Shown here: positions 1 through 8,325 of the stretch, one piece after another
Layout of the letters: every line of letters begins with the position of its first letter
How positions within the stretch are numbered: position 1 is the stretch's first letter
From: an uncultured Bacillota bacterium
GTDB taxonomy: Bacteria > Bacillota > Clostridia > Christensenellales > QAND01
Direction of reading: 5' to 3'
Length of the DNA stretch: 64,000 bases
Assembly (NCBI GenBank): GCA_905188085.1
Contig: CAJJKN010000002.1
Location: forward strand, 62,001 to 126,000
Notes under the pieces: generated by a model
The model's database searches: none
What the model was told of the DNA's origin: nothing
What the model saw: the letters and a program-made list of their open reading frames with translations, nothing else
Made by a program: the position numbers and the translations under genes

Positions 1-295
1 AACAAACAGAACCATCTCCCGCCCGCAGCTTTTGCTCTCGATTTTGACCGACTTTTTTGACGTATATACAAAGACGTTTGAAGAAGGTAAATTTGACGAT
101 GTGATCGTGGACTATACCAAAATGAGCATTCTGTTTCAAGAGATGGTCACCGTGCATGCCGGGGACAGGGAAACCCACGGAAAATGCATCGGCTTTGACA
201 GAGACGGCTGCCTTGTGATGCAAAACGAACAGAACAGGCGCATTCGGGTGATCGCCGGCGATGTAAGCGTAAGGAGTGAGAAAACCTATGTATAG
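1..295 (+). CDS. birA: Biotin--[acetyl-CoA-carboxylase] ligase, C-terminal part (partial)
   Basis: The reading frame is already open at base 2 and runs to a stop at 293-295, so only the C-terminal ~97 residues are present. They cover the end of the catalytic domain and the small SH3-like C-terminal domain; the closing pattern of a Gly, an acidic loop and GDVSVR is typical of BirA. The enzyme activates biotin with ATP and transfers it to a lysine of carboxylase carrier proteins in the cytoplasm. The next gene starts inside the last codons, so the two are translated together. Whether an N-terminal repressor domain exists cannot be seen. A TTG at 32 is only an internal codon. Confidence 0.8.
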   Translation, partial: TNRTISRPQLLLSILTDFFDVYTKTFEEGKFDDVIVDYTKMSILFQEMVTVHAGDRETHGKCIGFDRDGCLVMQNEQNRRIRVIAGDVSVRSEKTYV

Positions 296-1181
296 CGGCA
301 ACTTAACGGATGTATACGGAATTACGGCGGCGCACTGCACCGATGAAGCGGCCAGAACGGGCTGCACGGTTGTTTTGGCCAAAGAGGGGGCAATCGGCTC
401 TGTGGATGTGCGCGGCGGCGGCCCGGGCACCCGGGAAACGGACGCGTTTTCGCCGATCAATCTGGTTCAGCAGGTGCACGGCGTGGCGTTAAGCGGCGGC
501 AGTGCTTTTGGCCTGGCCACGGCAGACGGCGTGATGCAATATCTGGATGAGCAAAACATCGGCTTTGATACAGGCGTGGCCAAGGTGCCGATTGTGGGCG
601 GTGCGGTGTTGTTTGATCTGGCATACAGCGAGCCCGGCAAACGGCCGACGGCCAAAATGGGCTATCAGGCTGCAAAATCGGCGGATAAAACGCCGCTTGT
701 TCAGGGAAGCTATGGAGCAGGAGCCGGCGCCACGGTGGCAAAGATGCTGCCCGGGCTGGCCCCTAAAAAAAGCGGCTTTGGTACGGCCTCGATGAAGGTG
801 GGCAAGGCCACCATCGCTGCCGGGTTTGCAGTAAACGCGCTGGGGAATATCTACGATTACGCTACCGGGCAACTGATCTGCGGCTATACTTTGGATGAGC
901 AGACAAAGGCGATGAAACAGATGTGGAAAGCGCAAAACACCACCATTGGCGTAATCGCAACGGATGCGGTTTTAACCAAAACCCAGGCGCATAGGCTGGC
1001 TATGCTGGCGCATGACGGGTATGCTATGGCGATTCGCCCGGTGCATACCATGCACGATGGGGATACGGCCTTTGCGATGGCCACCGGCCATGTGGAGGAA
1101 AACGTGGATTTGCTCTTCGCCTTTGCCGCGGAGGTAACGGCCAGAGCCATTGCCAACGCCGTATGGGCGGCCAACGCTTGA
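288..1181 (+). CDS. P1 family peptidase (S58, DmpA-like)
   Basis: A 297-residue protein with the fold signatures of the P1/DmpA family: a Gly-rich N-terminal stretch with the GGGPGTRETD pattern (about residues 45-54), then SGGSAFGL near 70-77, and AVNALGNIYD in the second half. Family members are self-processing N-terminal nucleophile hydrolases acting on N-terminal amino acids or beta-peptides; the physiological substrate here is unknown. The start at ATG 288 has AAGGAG at 271-276, 11 bases away, and overlaps the end of birA by 8 bases. A GTG at 276 overlaps the ribosome site and is less likely. It forms a tight unit with birA and the NAD(P)HX repair gene. Confidence 0.8.
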   Translation: MYSGNLTDVYGITAAHCTDEAARTGCTVVLAKEGAIGSVDVRGGGPGTRETDAFSPINLVQQVHGVALSGGSAFGLATADGVMQYLDEQNIGFDTGVAKVPIVGGAVLFDLAYSEPGKRPTAKMGYQAAKSADKTPLVQGSYGAGAGATVAKMLPGLAPKKSGFGTASMKVGKATIAAGFAVNALGNIYDYATGQLICGYTLDEQTKAMKQMWKAQNTTIGVIATDAVLTKTQAHRLAMLAHDGYAMAIRPVHTMHDGDTAFAMATGHVEENVDLLFAFAAEVTARAIANAVWAANA

Positions 1182-1196
1182 AAAGGATTGAAACAG

Positions 1197-2711
1197 ATGG
1201 AACTGATCTATACGAGCAAAGAAATCAAAGAAATGGACGCGATGGCGGTTCAAAAGGGCATGCAGATTCTGTCTTTGGTGGAAAAGGCGGGCGAGGCCAT
1301 TGCCCAGCAATTTGAAAGCCTGAACCCGGGCGTGGTTTCCATCTTTTGCGGAGCGGGCAACAACGGCGCGGACGGCCTGTCTGCGGCGCTGCTGTTGGCT
1401 AAAACAAGAAAGGTGCAGGTGTATCTGCTCAGAGAACGGGCGATCAACCCCATGATGCAAAATTTGCTGGAAGCCGTAAAACAATCCGGCATAGAGACGG
1501 CGGAAATCGAAACTGCTTCGCAATTGCCGGATCAATGGCCGGAAGGCGGCGTGGTGGTAGATGCGCTGCTGGGCGCCGGCAGCAACCGGCCTGCCAAAGG
1601 ACTGATGGCAAATACCATAGAAATCATCAACGCGCAAAAGGGAAAAGCGCAGATTGTCAGCATCGATGTGCCCACCGGCATCAGCCCGGATACCGGCACG
1701 GTAAAAGGGCCGGCTGTGCAGGCAGACATCACCTTTTCTTTGATGGGGCATAAGCCCGGCGTGCTGTTGTATCCCGGTGCCAAGTTTGCAGGACAGGTGC
1801 GTTTGCTTTCGCCGTTTTACAGCGAATATAAGGCAAAAAGGCTGCGCTTTGTCGTTGCCCCGGAGGCGCTGCCGGACCTGTCCAGAGACAGATTTTCCCA
1901 TAAGGGAAGCTTTGGTAAATTGGCGCTTGTGGTGGGCAGTGAAGGCCTATCCGGTGCAGGAGCGCTTTGTGCCTCGGCGGCGCTGAGAAGCGGCGTGGGG
2001 CTGTTGACCATGGCAAGCCCGCAAAATACCGCGCAATTGTATCGGCAGACATTGCCCTGTGCGCTGGTGCGCGCGCTGCCGGAAGAGGAGGGCGGCTATG
2101 CGCCCTGCCGAAAAGAATTGGAGGCGCATTGGCAAGGGGCCACGGCGCTGGCCTTAGGCTGCGGCATGGGGCAAAGCAAAGGCGTGTGGCCGGTGGTGTT
2201 TCAGGCGCTGCAAACCAAAAAGCCCTGCGTATTGGATGCCGATGCGCTCAACGCCCTGGCCAAGGCGGGCAAACAGGCTTGGCCGTATTTGCATAACCAA
2301 ACCATCTTAACCCCGCATCCGGCCGAATTGGCCAGATTGCTGCAGATAGATACCGGCGCGGTGCTGCAAGATGCGATGGGCGCAGCCGAAGCGTTGGCAA
2401 TGAGCACGGGCGCCGTGGTGCTTTGTAAAAACGCAAGCACCATCATCGCCGGACCGAAGTACACTGCCGTGGTCACCCAGGGCTGTGCCGGCATGGCCAA
2501 AGGCGGCAGCGGCGATGTGCTGGCGGGCTGCATGGGCGGGTTGCTGGCCCAGGGATACAGCGCGTTTGATTCTGCCTGTATGGCGGCTTATATCTGCGGC
2601 AAGGCCGGCGAAATGGCGCAGCAAAAGCTGGGGCCGGTCTCCATGCTGCCGACGGACACCATAGAAAATATCGCGGAGATAACCAAACAGCTTTGCCGCA
2701 CGGCAAAATAA
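1197..2711 (+). CDS. nnr: Bifunctional NAD(P)H-hydrate epimerase / ADP-dependent dehydratase
   Basis: A 504-residue fusion of YjeF_N epimerase and YjeF_C dehydratase, which together repair hydrated NADH and NADPH. The N-terminal half carries CGAGNNGADG at residues 51-60 (the usual NNGGDG nucleotide loop with Ala for one Gly) and DVPTGISPDTG near 160. The C-terminal half shows LTPHPAELARLL and the ribokinase-like anion hole GGSGDVLAG near residue 436. ATG 1197 was chosen because AAAAGG lies 10 bases upstream; TTG 1188 is too close to that site. It is 15 bases after the P1 peptidase, so probably co-transcribed with it, and ends before a clear terminator at 2732. Confidence 0.93.
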   Translation: MELIYTSKEIKEMDAMAVQKGMQILSLVEKAGEAIAQQFESLNPGVVSIFCGAGNNGADGLSAALLLAKTRKVQVYLLRERAINPMMQNLLEAVKQSGIETAEIETASQLPDQWPEGGVVVDALLGAGSNRPAKGLMANTIEIINAQKGKAQIVSIDVPTGISPDTGTVKGPAVQADITFSLMGHKPGVLLYPGAKFAGQVRLLSPFYSEYKAKRLRFVVAPEALPDLSRDRFSHKGSFGKLALVVGSEGLSGAGALCASAALRSGVGLLTMASPQNTAQLYRQTLPCALVRALPEEEGGYAPCRKELEAHWQGATALALGCGMGQSKGVWPVVFQALQTKKPCVLDADALNALAKAGKQAWPYLHNQTILTPHPAELARLLQIDTGAVLQDAMGAAEALAMSTGAVVLCKNASTIIAGPKYTAVVTQGCAGMAKGGSGDVLAGCMGGLLAQGYSAFDSACMAAYICGKAGEMAQQKLGPVSMLPTDTIENIAEITKQLCRTAK

Positions 2712-2731
2712 AAGATGCAATGAAAATAAAG

Positions 2732-2757
2732 TGCCTGCTTTTGGCAGGCTCTTTTTA
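2732..2757 (+). terminator. Terminator after nnr
   Basis: GCCTGC and GCAGGC pair across a TTTT loop and are followed by CTTTTT. This closes the birA-P1 peptidase-nnr transcript. Confidence 0.8.
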
Positions 2758-2809
2758 TAGCGGCAAACCATGCTTTATGATGGTTGATCGCGGTATAAAG
2801 GATTAAAAC

Positions 2810-2837
2810 TTGCAGCCGGCAACGATTAGTGTAAGAT
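2810..2837 (+). promoter_or_regulatory. Possible promoter of mazF
   Basis: TTGCAG and TAAGAT are separated by 16 bases, downstream of the nnr terminator and about 75 bases before the mazF start. Both boxes are imperfect. Confidence 0.3.
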
Positions 2838-2913
2838 CTATCTTAAAACACCTTTTCAAGCAAACCTGCGTAGTATGTAGCATCTACAAAAGAATAATGC
2901 AGGTGAAGATGTG

Positions 2914-3264
2914 ATGATACAAAGAGGTGAGATTTATCTGGCCATGCTTTCTCCTGTGGTGGGAAGCGAACAGGGAGGCGTGCGCCCCGTGGTGATCGTG
3001 CAAAATAACAAGGGAAACAGGTTTTCTCCTACGGTGATTGTGGTGGCGGTGACATCCAGCCAAACAAAACCGAACTTGCCGACCCATATAAAAATAGAAC
3101 CGGGGGAAAGCGGATTGGAAAAAACATCCGTCATTTTACTGGAACAAATACGAACTTTGGACAAATCCCGGCTGAGGGAAAAGATTGGCCGGCTTACTGC
3201 GGAAAAAACAGAGGAAATGGATCGTGCATTGACGATAAGCTTGGGGTTTAAGCCGAGCCGATAG
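2914..3264 (+). CDS. mazF: MazF/PemK-family endoribonuclease toxin, no adjacent antitoxin
   Basis: A 116-residue protein, normal for MazF/NdoA toxins, which cut single-stranded mRNA at short motifs. It has the family start RGEIYLA with the catalytic Arg, the [11 protein letters not shown] strand, the conserved TSS segment (about residues 48-50) and [12 protein letters not shown] at the dimer-side helix. The start is ATG 2914 with AGGTGA seven bases upstream; GTG 2911 is an alternative. In many Bacillota this gene follows alr and a MazE/CopG-type antitoxin. Here the roughly 200 bases in front hold only a terminator, a possible promoter and no antitoxin-sized frame. The cognate antitoxin must be elsewhere or lost. 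Confidence 0.88.
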   Translation: MIQRGEIYLAMLSPVVGSEQGGVRPVVIVQNNKGNRFSPTVIVVAVTSSQTKPNLPTHIKIEPGESGLEKTSVILLEQIRTLDKSRLREKIGRLTAEKTEEMDRALTISLGFKPSR

Positions 3265-3278
3265 CATGGTATAATACA

Positions 3279-3306
3279 CAGGAGGGCCTTTTGCCCTTCT
3301 GTTTTT
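3279..3306 (+). terminator. Terminator after mazF
   Basis: Nine pairs between CAGGAGGGC and GCCCTTCTG with one G-T wobble, loop CTTTT-like, then GTTTTTG. A TATAAT at 3270-3275 lies just upstream; no good -35 box accompanies it. Confidence 0.7.
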
Positions 3307-3333
3307 GTGCAAAAAGAAAAGGGAGGAGAGACT

Positions 3334-4179
3334 ATGTACAAACAGGTGATAAAAAATCTTTTATTGATTGCAGTGGGCTCCGTTTTGATGGCTTTTTCCA
3401 TGACGATGTTTTTCATTCCAAACAAAATTGCGCCGGGCGGGTTTAGTGGGCTAGGCACGGTTTTTTATCATTTGTTTCATTGGCCGGCGGGTTTGGTAGT
3501 CTTCTTGATGGATCTTCCTATTTTTTTGATCGCCTGGAAACGATATGGGACAAGCTTTGTGCTTTATTCCCTATATGCCGTGGCGGTTTGCAGCGTATTT
3601 ACGGACTATGTGGCCATGCCCGTGATCACGCATGATATCATGCTGGCCAGCATTTTCGGCGGCATTGTGCAGGGCTTTGGCCTGGGGCTTGTCATCAAAG
3701 CCGGGGGCAACACCGGCGGCACGGCGCTGTTGGGGCAGCTTTTGCATACGGCGCTTCCGCGCATGAACCTGGCATGGATGATCTTTGCAGTGGATTGCCT
3801 GGTGGTATTGTTCAGCGCGGCGGTGTTTGGCGTGGAAATTTCGCTGTTTGCGTTTGTGGCGCTGTATGTTTCCAGTAAAATGCTGGATATGGTGCTGGAG
3901 GGGATGTCCAGTGCAAAATCCATCTATATCATTACAGAACATGCCGATGAAATTGCGCAAAAAGTGCTATACGAAATGGAGCGGGGCGCCACAAACCTGT
4001 CTGCCAAAGGCATGTACAGCGGGGAACCGAAAGATGTGCTGCTGGTGGTGCTGCAAAGCTCCGGCGAAGTGATAAAATTAAAAGAAACGGTGCGTGAGAT
4101 CGATCCCGATGCATTTGTATTGGTGATGGATGCGCGCGAAGTGCTGGGCGAAGGGTTTACCCCGCCCGCTTCTCATTGA
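3334..4179 (+). CDS. YitT family (DUF161/DUF2179) membrane protein
   Basis: A 281-residue protein with about five hydrophobic helices in the first 180 residues, including the typical loop IPNKIAPGGFSGLGTV (near residues 29-44), and a soluble C-terminal DUF2179 domain from about residue 195 with the NLSAKGMYSGEPKDVL segment. YitT proteins sit in the plasma membrane and their substrate is generally unknown. ATG 3334 has a strong GGGAGGAG site in front. It is followed after only seven bases by tsaE, so it probably leads the tsaE-tsaB-rimI transcript. No functional tie to tRNA modification is implied by the sequence. Confidence 0.85.
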   Translation: MYKQVIKNLLLIAVGSVLMAFSMTMFFIPNKIAPGGFSGLGTVFYHLFHWPAGLVVFLMDLPIFLIAWKRYGTSFVLYSLYAVAVCSVFTDYVAMPVITHDIMLASIFGGIVQGFGLGLVIKAGGNTGGTALLGQLLHTALPRMNLAWMIFAVDCLVVLFSAAVFGVEISLFAFVALYVSSKMLDMVLEGMSSAKSIYIITEHADEIAQKVLYEMERGATNLSAKGMYSGEPKDVLLVVLQSSGEVIKLKETVREIDPDAFVLVMDAREVLGEGFTPPASH

Positions 4180-4186
4180 GGTTTTA

Positions 4187-4645
4187 ATGATTACCATTCA
4201 AACAAAAAGCGAAAAACAAACGGAAAAAGCGGCCGCCTTGATGGCAGGCGTATGGCCGAAGCGCTGCCTTGTGTTTTTAAAAGGAGATCTGGGCGCGGGG
4301 AAAACGGCCTTTGCTCGGGGCGTGGCAAACGGGCTCGGTATAAAAGCAAACGTTTCTTCCCCCACGTTTACCTTGGTAAACGAATATCAAACGGGTGATG
4401 CGCGCCTGGTGCATATGGATTTATACAGAGTGTTGGGCCAGCCGATGGAAGATTTGGGTCTGGAAGAATATTTTATGCAGCCCGGCGTTTGCCTGGTGGA
4501 ATGGCCGGATGATTTGGAAAAATGGGAAGAGTCGGATGTCACAGTGCAAATCGAATACCGCGGCGCGGAGGAACGGCTGATTTCCGTTCGGGCCGAAAAA
4601 GAATTGGAAGAAAAGATGCAGGAGGCGCTTGCATGCGAATTTTAG
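4187..4645 (+). CDS. tsaE: tRNA t6A biosynthesis ATPase TsaE
   Basis: A 152-residue P-loop protein with the Walker A motif GDLGAGKT at residues 33-40, the SSPTFTLVNEY switch region and LVHMDLYR, all diagnostic of TsaE. It is the ATPase that resets the TsaB-TsaD complex while threonylcarbamoyl-adenosine is placed at position 37 of ANN-decoding tRNAs. ATG 4187 lies just after the yitT stop. The 3-prime end overlaps tsaB by 13 bases. The catalytic partner tsaD is not in the window. Confidence 0.93.
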   Translation: MITIQTKSEKQTEKAAALMAGVWPKRCLVFLKGDLGAGKTAFARGVANGLGIKANVSSPTFTLVNEYQTGDARLVHMDLYRVLGQPMEDLGLEEYFMQPGVCLVEWPDDLEKWEESDVTVQIEYRGAEERLISVRAEKELEEKMQEALACEF

Positions 4646-5322
4646 CCATAGATACAACCGGCCCCGCGGCCAGTGCGGCGGTCTACGATGAGGGCGCCGT
4701 TACCCAGGCATACCTGGAGGACGGTAATACCCACAGCCAGAAAATACAGCGATTGATAGACCGGGCCATGAAACAGGCGGGCTGCAAAAATGCGGACCTT
4801 ACCGGCATTGCTGTTGCCAACGGCCCCGGCAGCTTTACCGGCATTCGCATCGGCGTGGCCATGGCAAAGGCGATGGCACAGGCGCTGTCGCTGCCGATTC
4901 TGGGCGTTTGCACGCTGGATGTGCTGGCCTGCCAGGCGGATAAGGCAAGCGTTCGCTGCGCGGTGATGGATGCGCGGAGAAAAGAAGTGTATTGCGTGGC
5001 CTATCGGGGGAAAACCTGCCTTGTGCCGCACAGCGCCATGCCGCTGGAAATTTTTTTGCAGCACATAGCGCAGACGGGGGAACCGGCGTGCTTTGCTGGT
5101 GACGCCGTGCGCGTTTATTGGGAAACGATCAGCCATACACTGGGGGAAAAGGCGATCAAAATGCCGGAGCCTATGTGTATTCAGCAGGCGCGTACCGTGG
5201 CCTGCCTGGCGGCAAAAATCCCTTTGGAGAAATGGGAAACCGCCGCTTCGCTGCAGCCGAATTATTTGAGAATTTCGCAGGCGGAGAGAGAGCGCCTGCA
5301 AAGAGAAAAACGCCATGGATAA
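4633..5322 (+). CDS. tsaB: tRNA t6A biosynthesis protein TsaB
   Basis: A 229-residue ASKHA-fold protein. The start MRILAIDTTG, the segment NGPGSFTGIRIG (around residues 62-73) and the lack of the metal-binding histidines of TsaD identify it as the scaffolding paralogue TsaB. It binds TsaD and TsaE in the cytoplasm. ATG 4633 overlaps the end of tsaE, and its own last codons overlap rimI by 8 bases, giving a translationally coupled trio of the order common in Bacillota. Confidence 0.93.
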   Translation: MRILAIDTTGPAASAAVYDEGAVTQAYLEDGNTHSQKIQRLIDRAMKQAGCKNADLTGIAVANGPGSFTGIRIGVAMAKAMAQALSLPILGVCTLDVLACQADKASVRCAVMDARRKEVYCVAYRGKTCLVPHSAMPLEIFLQHIAQTGEPACFAGDAVRVYWETISHTLGEKAIKMPEPMCIQQARTVACLAAKIPLEKWETAASLQPNYLRISQAERERLQREKRHG

Positions 5323-5782
5323 CTGTTTGATTCGCCGCTTAAAGCAAGAGGATGTGCCGCAGGTGGCGGCGCTGGAAAAAGGCTGTTTTTCCGTTCCGTG
5401 GAGCTTTCAATCGCTGTATGAAGATATCGTAGAAAACGAATTGGCACGCTATTACGGCGTTTTTTGCGGCGACGCGCTGGTTGCCTATATGGGCTATTGG
5501 AAAGTGTTGGATCAAGCGCATGTAACCAATGTGGCGGTGGCGCCGGACAAACGAAAGCGCGGCCTTGGCAGCAGGCTGTTTGGGCATGTGTTGGCCTCGG
5601 CAGCCTGCGAAGGGATCACCAGTTTAACACTGGAAGTGCGCCCCAGCAATACGGCGGCGCTGGCGCTCTATCATGCGTTTGGCTTAAAAGAGATGGGGCG
5701 TAGAAAACGCTATTACAGCGACAACGGAGAAGATGCACTAATCCTTTGGTTGGATGCATTGCCATACCCACAACAACGCTAA
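5315..5782 (+). CDS. rimI: Ribosomal protein S18-alanine N-acetyltransferase
   Basis: A 155-residue GNAT protein. The V-N-VA-P strand before the acetyl-CoA loop (NVAVAPDKRKRGLGSRL, about residues 73-89) and the TLEVRPSNTAALALYHAFG motif are those of RimI, which acetylates the N-terminus of S18. The coupling to tsaB is the usual arrangement. No separate ribosome site is obvious; translation probably re-initiates from the overlapping tsaB end. Confidence 0.9.
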   Translation: MDNCLIRRLKQEDVPQVAALEKGCFSVPWSFQSLYEDIVENELARYYGVFCGDALVAYMGYWKVLDQAHVTNVAVAPDKRKRGLGSRLFGHVLASAACEGITSLTLEVRPSNTAALALYHAFGLKEMGRRKRYYSDNGEDALILWLDALPYPQQR

Positions 5783-5787
5783 CATAT

Positions 5788-5795
5788 GCTATAAT
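5788..5795 (+). promoter_or_regulatory. Extended -10 element before the hydrolase
   Basis: TATAAT (5790-5795) is preceded by the T of a TGC extension. No -35 box stands at normal spacing. It would give a separate transcript for the hydrolase-murF-ddl genes. Confidence 0.4.
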
Positions 5796-5825
5796 AATAT
5801 GATACGATGAGAAAGTAGGCAGAGA

Positions 5826-6608
5826 ATGGTATTTTCTGTAGGAGAGATAGATCTATTTTATAAGGTGATAGGGCAGGGGCCGCCTGTTTTAATGCTGCAT
5901 GGCTGGGGCGGCTGCGCAGACAGCTTTGCGCCGGTTTCGCAAAGGCTTGCCAATCTGTTTACCGTATATGCCATAGACTTTCCCGGCCATGGGCAGTCCT
6001 CCTGGCCGAAAGAACCGTGGCATGTGCAGGATTATGCGGATGTGGTGCGCCGGTTTATGCGGGAAATGGGGCTGGAAGGCTGCTATGTGGTGGCGCATTC
6101 GTTCGGCTGCCGGGTGGTGCTCAAATTGGCCAGCCAAGAGCCTGCGCTGTTCAAAAAAATCGTCTTTACAGGCGGCGCCGGCATTCGCCCCAAGCGGGAT
6201 TTTGCCTATTATCGGCGCGTATATGCCTACAAATTTGCAAAGCATATGGCCGAACATCGTTTTGGTGTTTGGTTGTATAAGCTGTTTGGCGTGGATGTAA
6301 AAGCAAAGGTGGAAAACGCAGGCAGCGAAGAATACAAAGCGCTGCCGGAACATATGCGGCGCACGTTTTCCAACATCGTTAACGAAGATTTAACGCCGTG
6401 TTTGGAAAAGATCAAAGCGCCCACGCTGCTTTTATGGGGCACAGAGGATACGGCAACGCCGCTCTGGATGGGCGAATTGATGGAAGAGAAAATTCCGGAT
6501 GCCGGGCTGATTAAATTGGAAGGCGGCAGCCATTTTGCGTATCTGGAGCATTTGGAACAGTTTTTAACAGTGGTCATCTATTTTTTAACAAGTGAGGGGA
6601 AGGCATGA
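5826..6608 (+). CDS. Alpha/beta-fold hydrolase
   Basis: A 260-residue single-domain hydrolase with the oxyanion segment LHGWGG (24-29), nucleophile elbow AHSFGC with Ser92, an Asp in WGTEDTATP (about residue 208) and the His in GGSHFAYLEH (about 237). It lacks a signal peptide, so it is cytoplasmic. The substrate cannot be inferred; relatives include esterases and C-C hydrolases. Its stop overlaps the ATG of the following Mur ligase (ATGA), which suggests coupled expression and a possible role near the cell envelope. Confidence 0.85.
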   Translation: MVFSVGEIDLFYKVIGQGPPVLMLHGWGGCADSFAPVSQRLANLFTVYAIDFPGHGQSSWPKEPWHVQDYADVVRRFMREMGLEGCYVVAHSFGCRVVLKLASQEPALFKKIVFTGGAGIRPKRDFAYYRRVYAYKFAKHMAEHRFGVWLYKLFGVDVKAKVENAGSEEYKALPEHMRRTFSNIVNEDLTPCLEKIKAPTLLLWGTEDTATPLWMGELMEEKIPDAGLIKLEGGSHFAYLEHLEQFLTVVIYFLTSEGKA

Positions 6609-8311
6609 GCCTTACGGTAAACCTATCTGCATTCGGAACAATTTGGGGCCTTTTGGGCGCGCTGTTTATCGGCGGAATGATGTATATGGCCGCCCAGGCC
6701 AATATGCAGCGGTTTTTGCATTTGCTGCAATTGGAATCCTATCAGCTGGATGGCTACGGCCGTTCGGTAAAGCGTAACGCAAAACAGGATCTAAAGCCTT
6801 TTTGGATCAACGCGCTGATCTATACGAGCCTGTGCCTTGTGGGCTTTTTGTTGCAGGAGGCAGTGGAGGGCCTTTGGTGCAACCTTCTTTTCGGTGCGCT
6901 GGCCATTTCGCTTTTCACGGCAATATGCCTGGAAACGGGAAAACGGAAAAAACAGCAGAAGCAGAAAAAAGAATATGTGCGGACAGACCGTATGAAGCGC
7001 CTGGAGCGCTGCACAAAAACCGTCCTGGTGGCGATGTCTGTGCTGTTTGCGGTATTGGCGTATTTGCTGCTGGTCTTAACGATGGATCGTGCGCTGATCT
7101 TGGCCGTAATCGGCTGTGTTATTGCTTGCATGGTTTCGGTTTTGCCGGTATGCCTGCTGCCGCAATGGATTGCGCTGTCGGCAAAGCTGCGGCAAAATCC
7201 TGAAAAGAAAATCAACCAGAGCTTTATCGATGATGCTGTGCGCATCATCCGGGCCCGCAAGGATTTAATCAGAATCGGTATTACGGGCAGCTACGGCAAA
7301 ACCAGCACCAAATTTATCCTGGGAGCCATCCTCAAAGAAAAATACAACGTTTTGGTGCCGCCCAGCAGCTATAATACGCCGATGGGCGTAACGCGGGTAA
7401 TTCGGGAAATGCTAAAGGATGAACACGAGGTGTTTATCTGCGAAATGGGCGCGCGGCGCTGCGGGGAGATCAAAGAGCTGTGTGAGATCGTACACCCGCA
7501 ATACGGGCTTTTGACCAGCATCGGCAACCAGCATTTGGAAACCTTCGGCAGCCTGGAAAACATTAAAAATACAAAATATGAGCTGATGCAAAATTTGCAG
7601 CCGCAGGGCAAAGCGTTTTTTCCGGCGGACGGCGCAGCCTGCCAGGAACTCTATGCCAAACACAGCGGCCCCAAATGCCTGTTTGGGCTGGATGCGCAGT
7701 GCGATGTGCGCGCGGAAAACCTGGATGTGGGCCCGTTTGGCAGCGAATTTGATCTGGTCATTGAAAACAGCGGACGGATTCGGTGTGCTACGCAGCTTTT
7801 GGGCAAACATAACATTATGAATGTGCTGGGGTGCGCTGCGGTGGCGCATGCGCTGGGGCTGAGCCTGGAGCAAATTGCCGCGGGCGTGGCAAAGGCGGAG
7901 CCTGTGGAGCATAGGCTGCAACTGATCAACCCCAACAACGGAACCCTTGTGATAGACGATGCGTTTAACAGCAACCCCAACGGCACCAAAGCGGCGATGG
8001 AAGTGCTTTCTATGTATACGCAATTTCGCAGAATTTGCGTAACGCCGGGCATGGTGGAATTGGGTGAAAAAGAAGAAGAGGAAAACGAGGCCTTTGGGGC
8101 ACGCATGGCGGCGGTATGCCATTATGTTGTGCTGGTGGGGCAAACGCGGGCGATTCCCATCAAGCGCGGCCTGCTGTCTGCCGGGTTCCCGGAGGAAAAT
8201 ATCTTTATCGGCGAAAATTTAGACCAGGCAACGGAAATTTTGGGTGCTTTCATTCGGCCCGGCGATGTGGTATTATTTGAAAATGATTTGCCGGACCATT
8301 ATGAGCACTGA
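6605..8311 (+). CDS. murF: Membrane-anchored MurF-like ligase (UDP-MurNAc-tripeptide:D-Ala-D-Ala ligase family)
   Basis: A 568-residue protein. Residues 1-200 contain about five hydrophobic segments broken by a basic loop (KRKKQQKQKKE), then comes a Mur ligase core: P-loop GITGSYGKTSTK near 227-238, the middle-domain stretch ICEMGARRCGEIKELCEIV, TSIGNQHLETFGSLENI, and the C-terminal DDAFNSNPNGTKAA. The order matches MurF, which joins D-Ala-D-Ala to the UDP-muramyl tripeptide. Ordinary MurF is soluble and about 450 residues, so the extra membrane part is notable. ddl follows 14 bases later, matching the substrate link. A role on another substrate remains possible if a normal murF exists elsewhere. 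Confidence 0.82.
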   Translation: MSLTVNLSAFGTIWGLLGALFIGGMMYMAAQANMQRFLHLLQLESYQLDGYGRSVKRNAKQDLKPFWINALIYTSLCLVGFLLQEAVEGLWCNLLFGALAISLFTAICLETGKRKKQQKQKKEYVRTDRMKRLERCTKTVLVAMSVLFAVLAYLLLVLTMDRALILAVIGCVIACMVSVLPVCLLPQWIALSAKLRQNPEKKINQSFIDDAVRIIRARKDLIRIGITGSYGKTSTKFILGAILKEKYNVLVPPSSYNTPMGVTRVIREMLKDEHEVFICEMGARRCGEIKELCEIVHPQYGLLTSIGNQHLETFGSLENIKNTKYELMQNLQPQGKAFFPADGAACQELYAKHSGPKCLFGLDAQCDVRAENLDVGPFGSEFDLVIENSGRIRCATQLLGKHNIMNVLGCAAVAHALGLSLEQIAAGVAKAEPVEHRLQLINPNNGTLVIDDAFNSNPNGTKAAMEVLSMYTQFRRICVTPGMVELGEKEEEENEAFGARMAAVCHYVVLVGQTRAIPIKRGLLSAGFPEENIFIGENLDQATEILGAFIRPGDVVLFENDLPDHYEH

Positions 8312-8325
8312 GGAGGATTATAACG

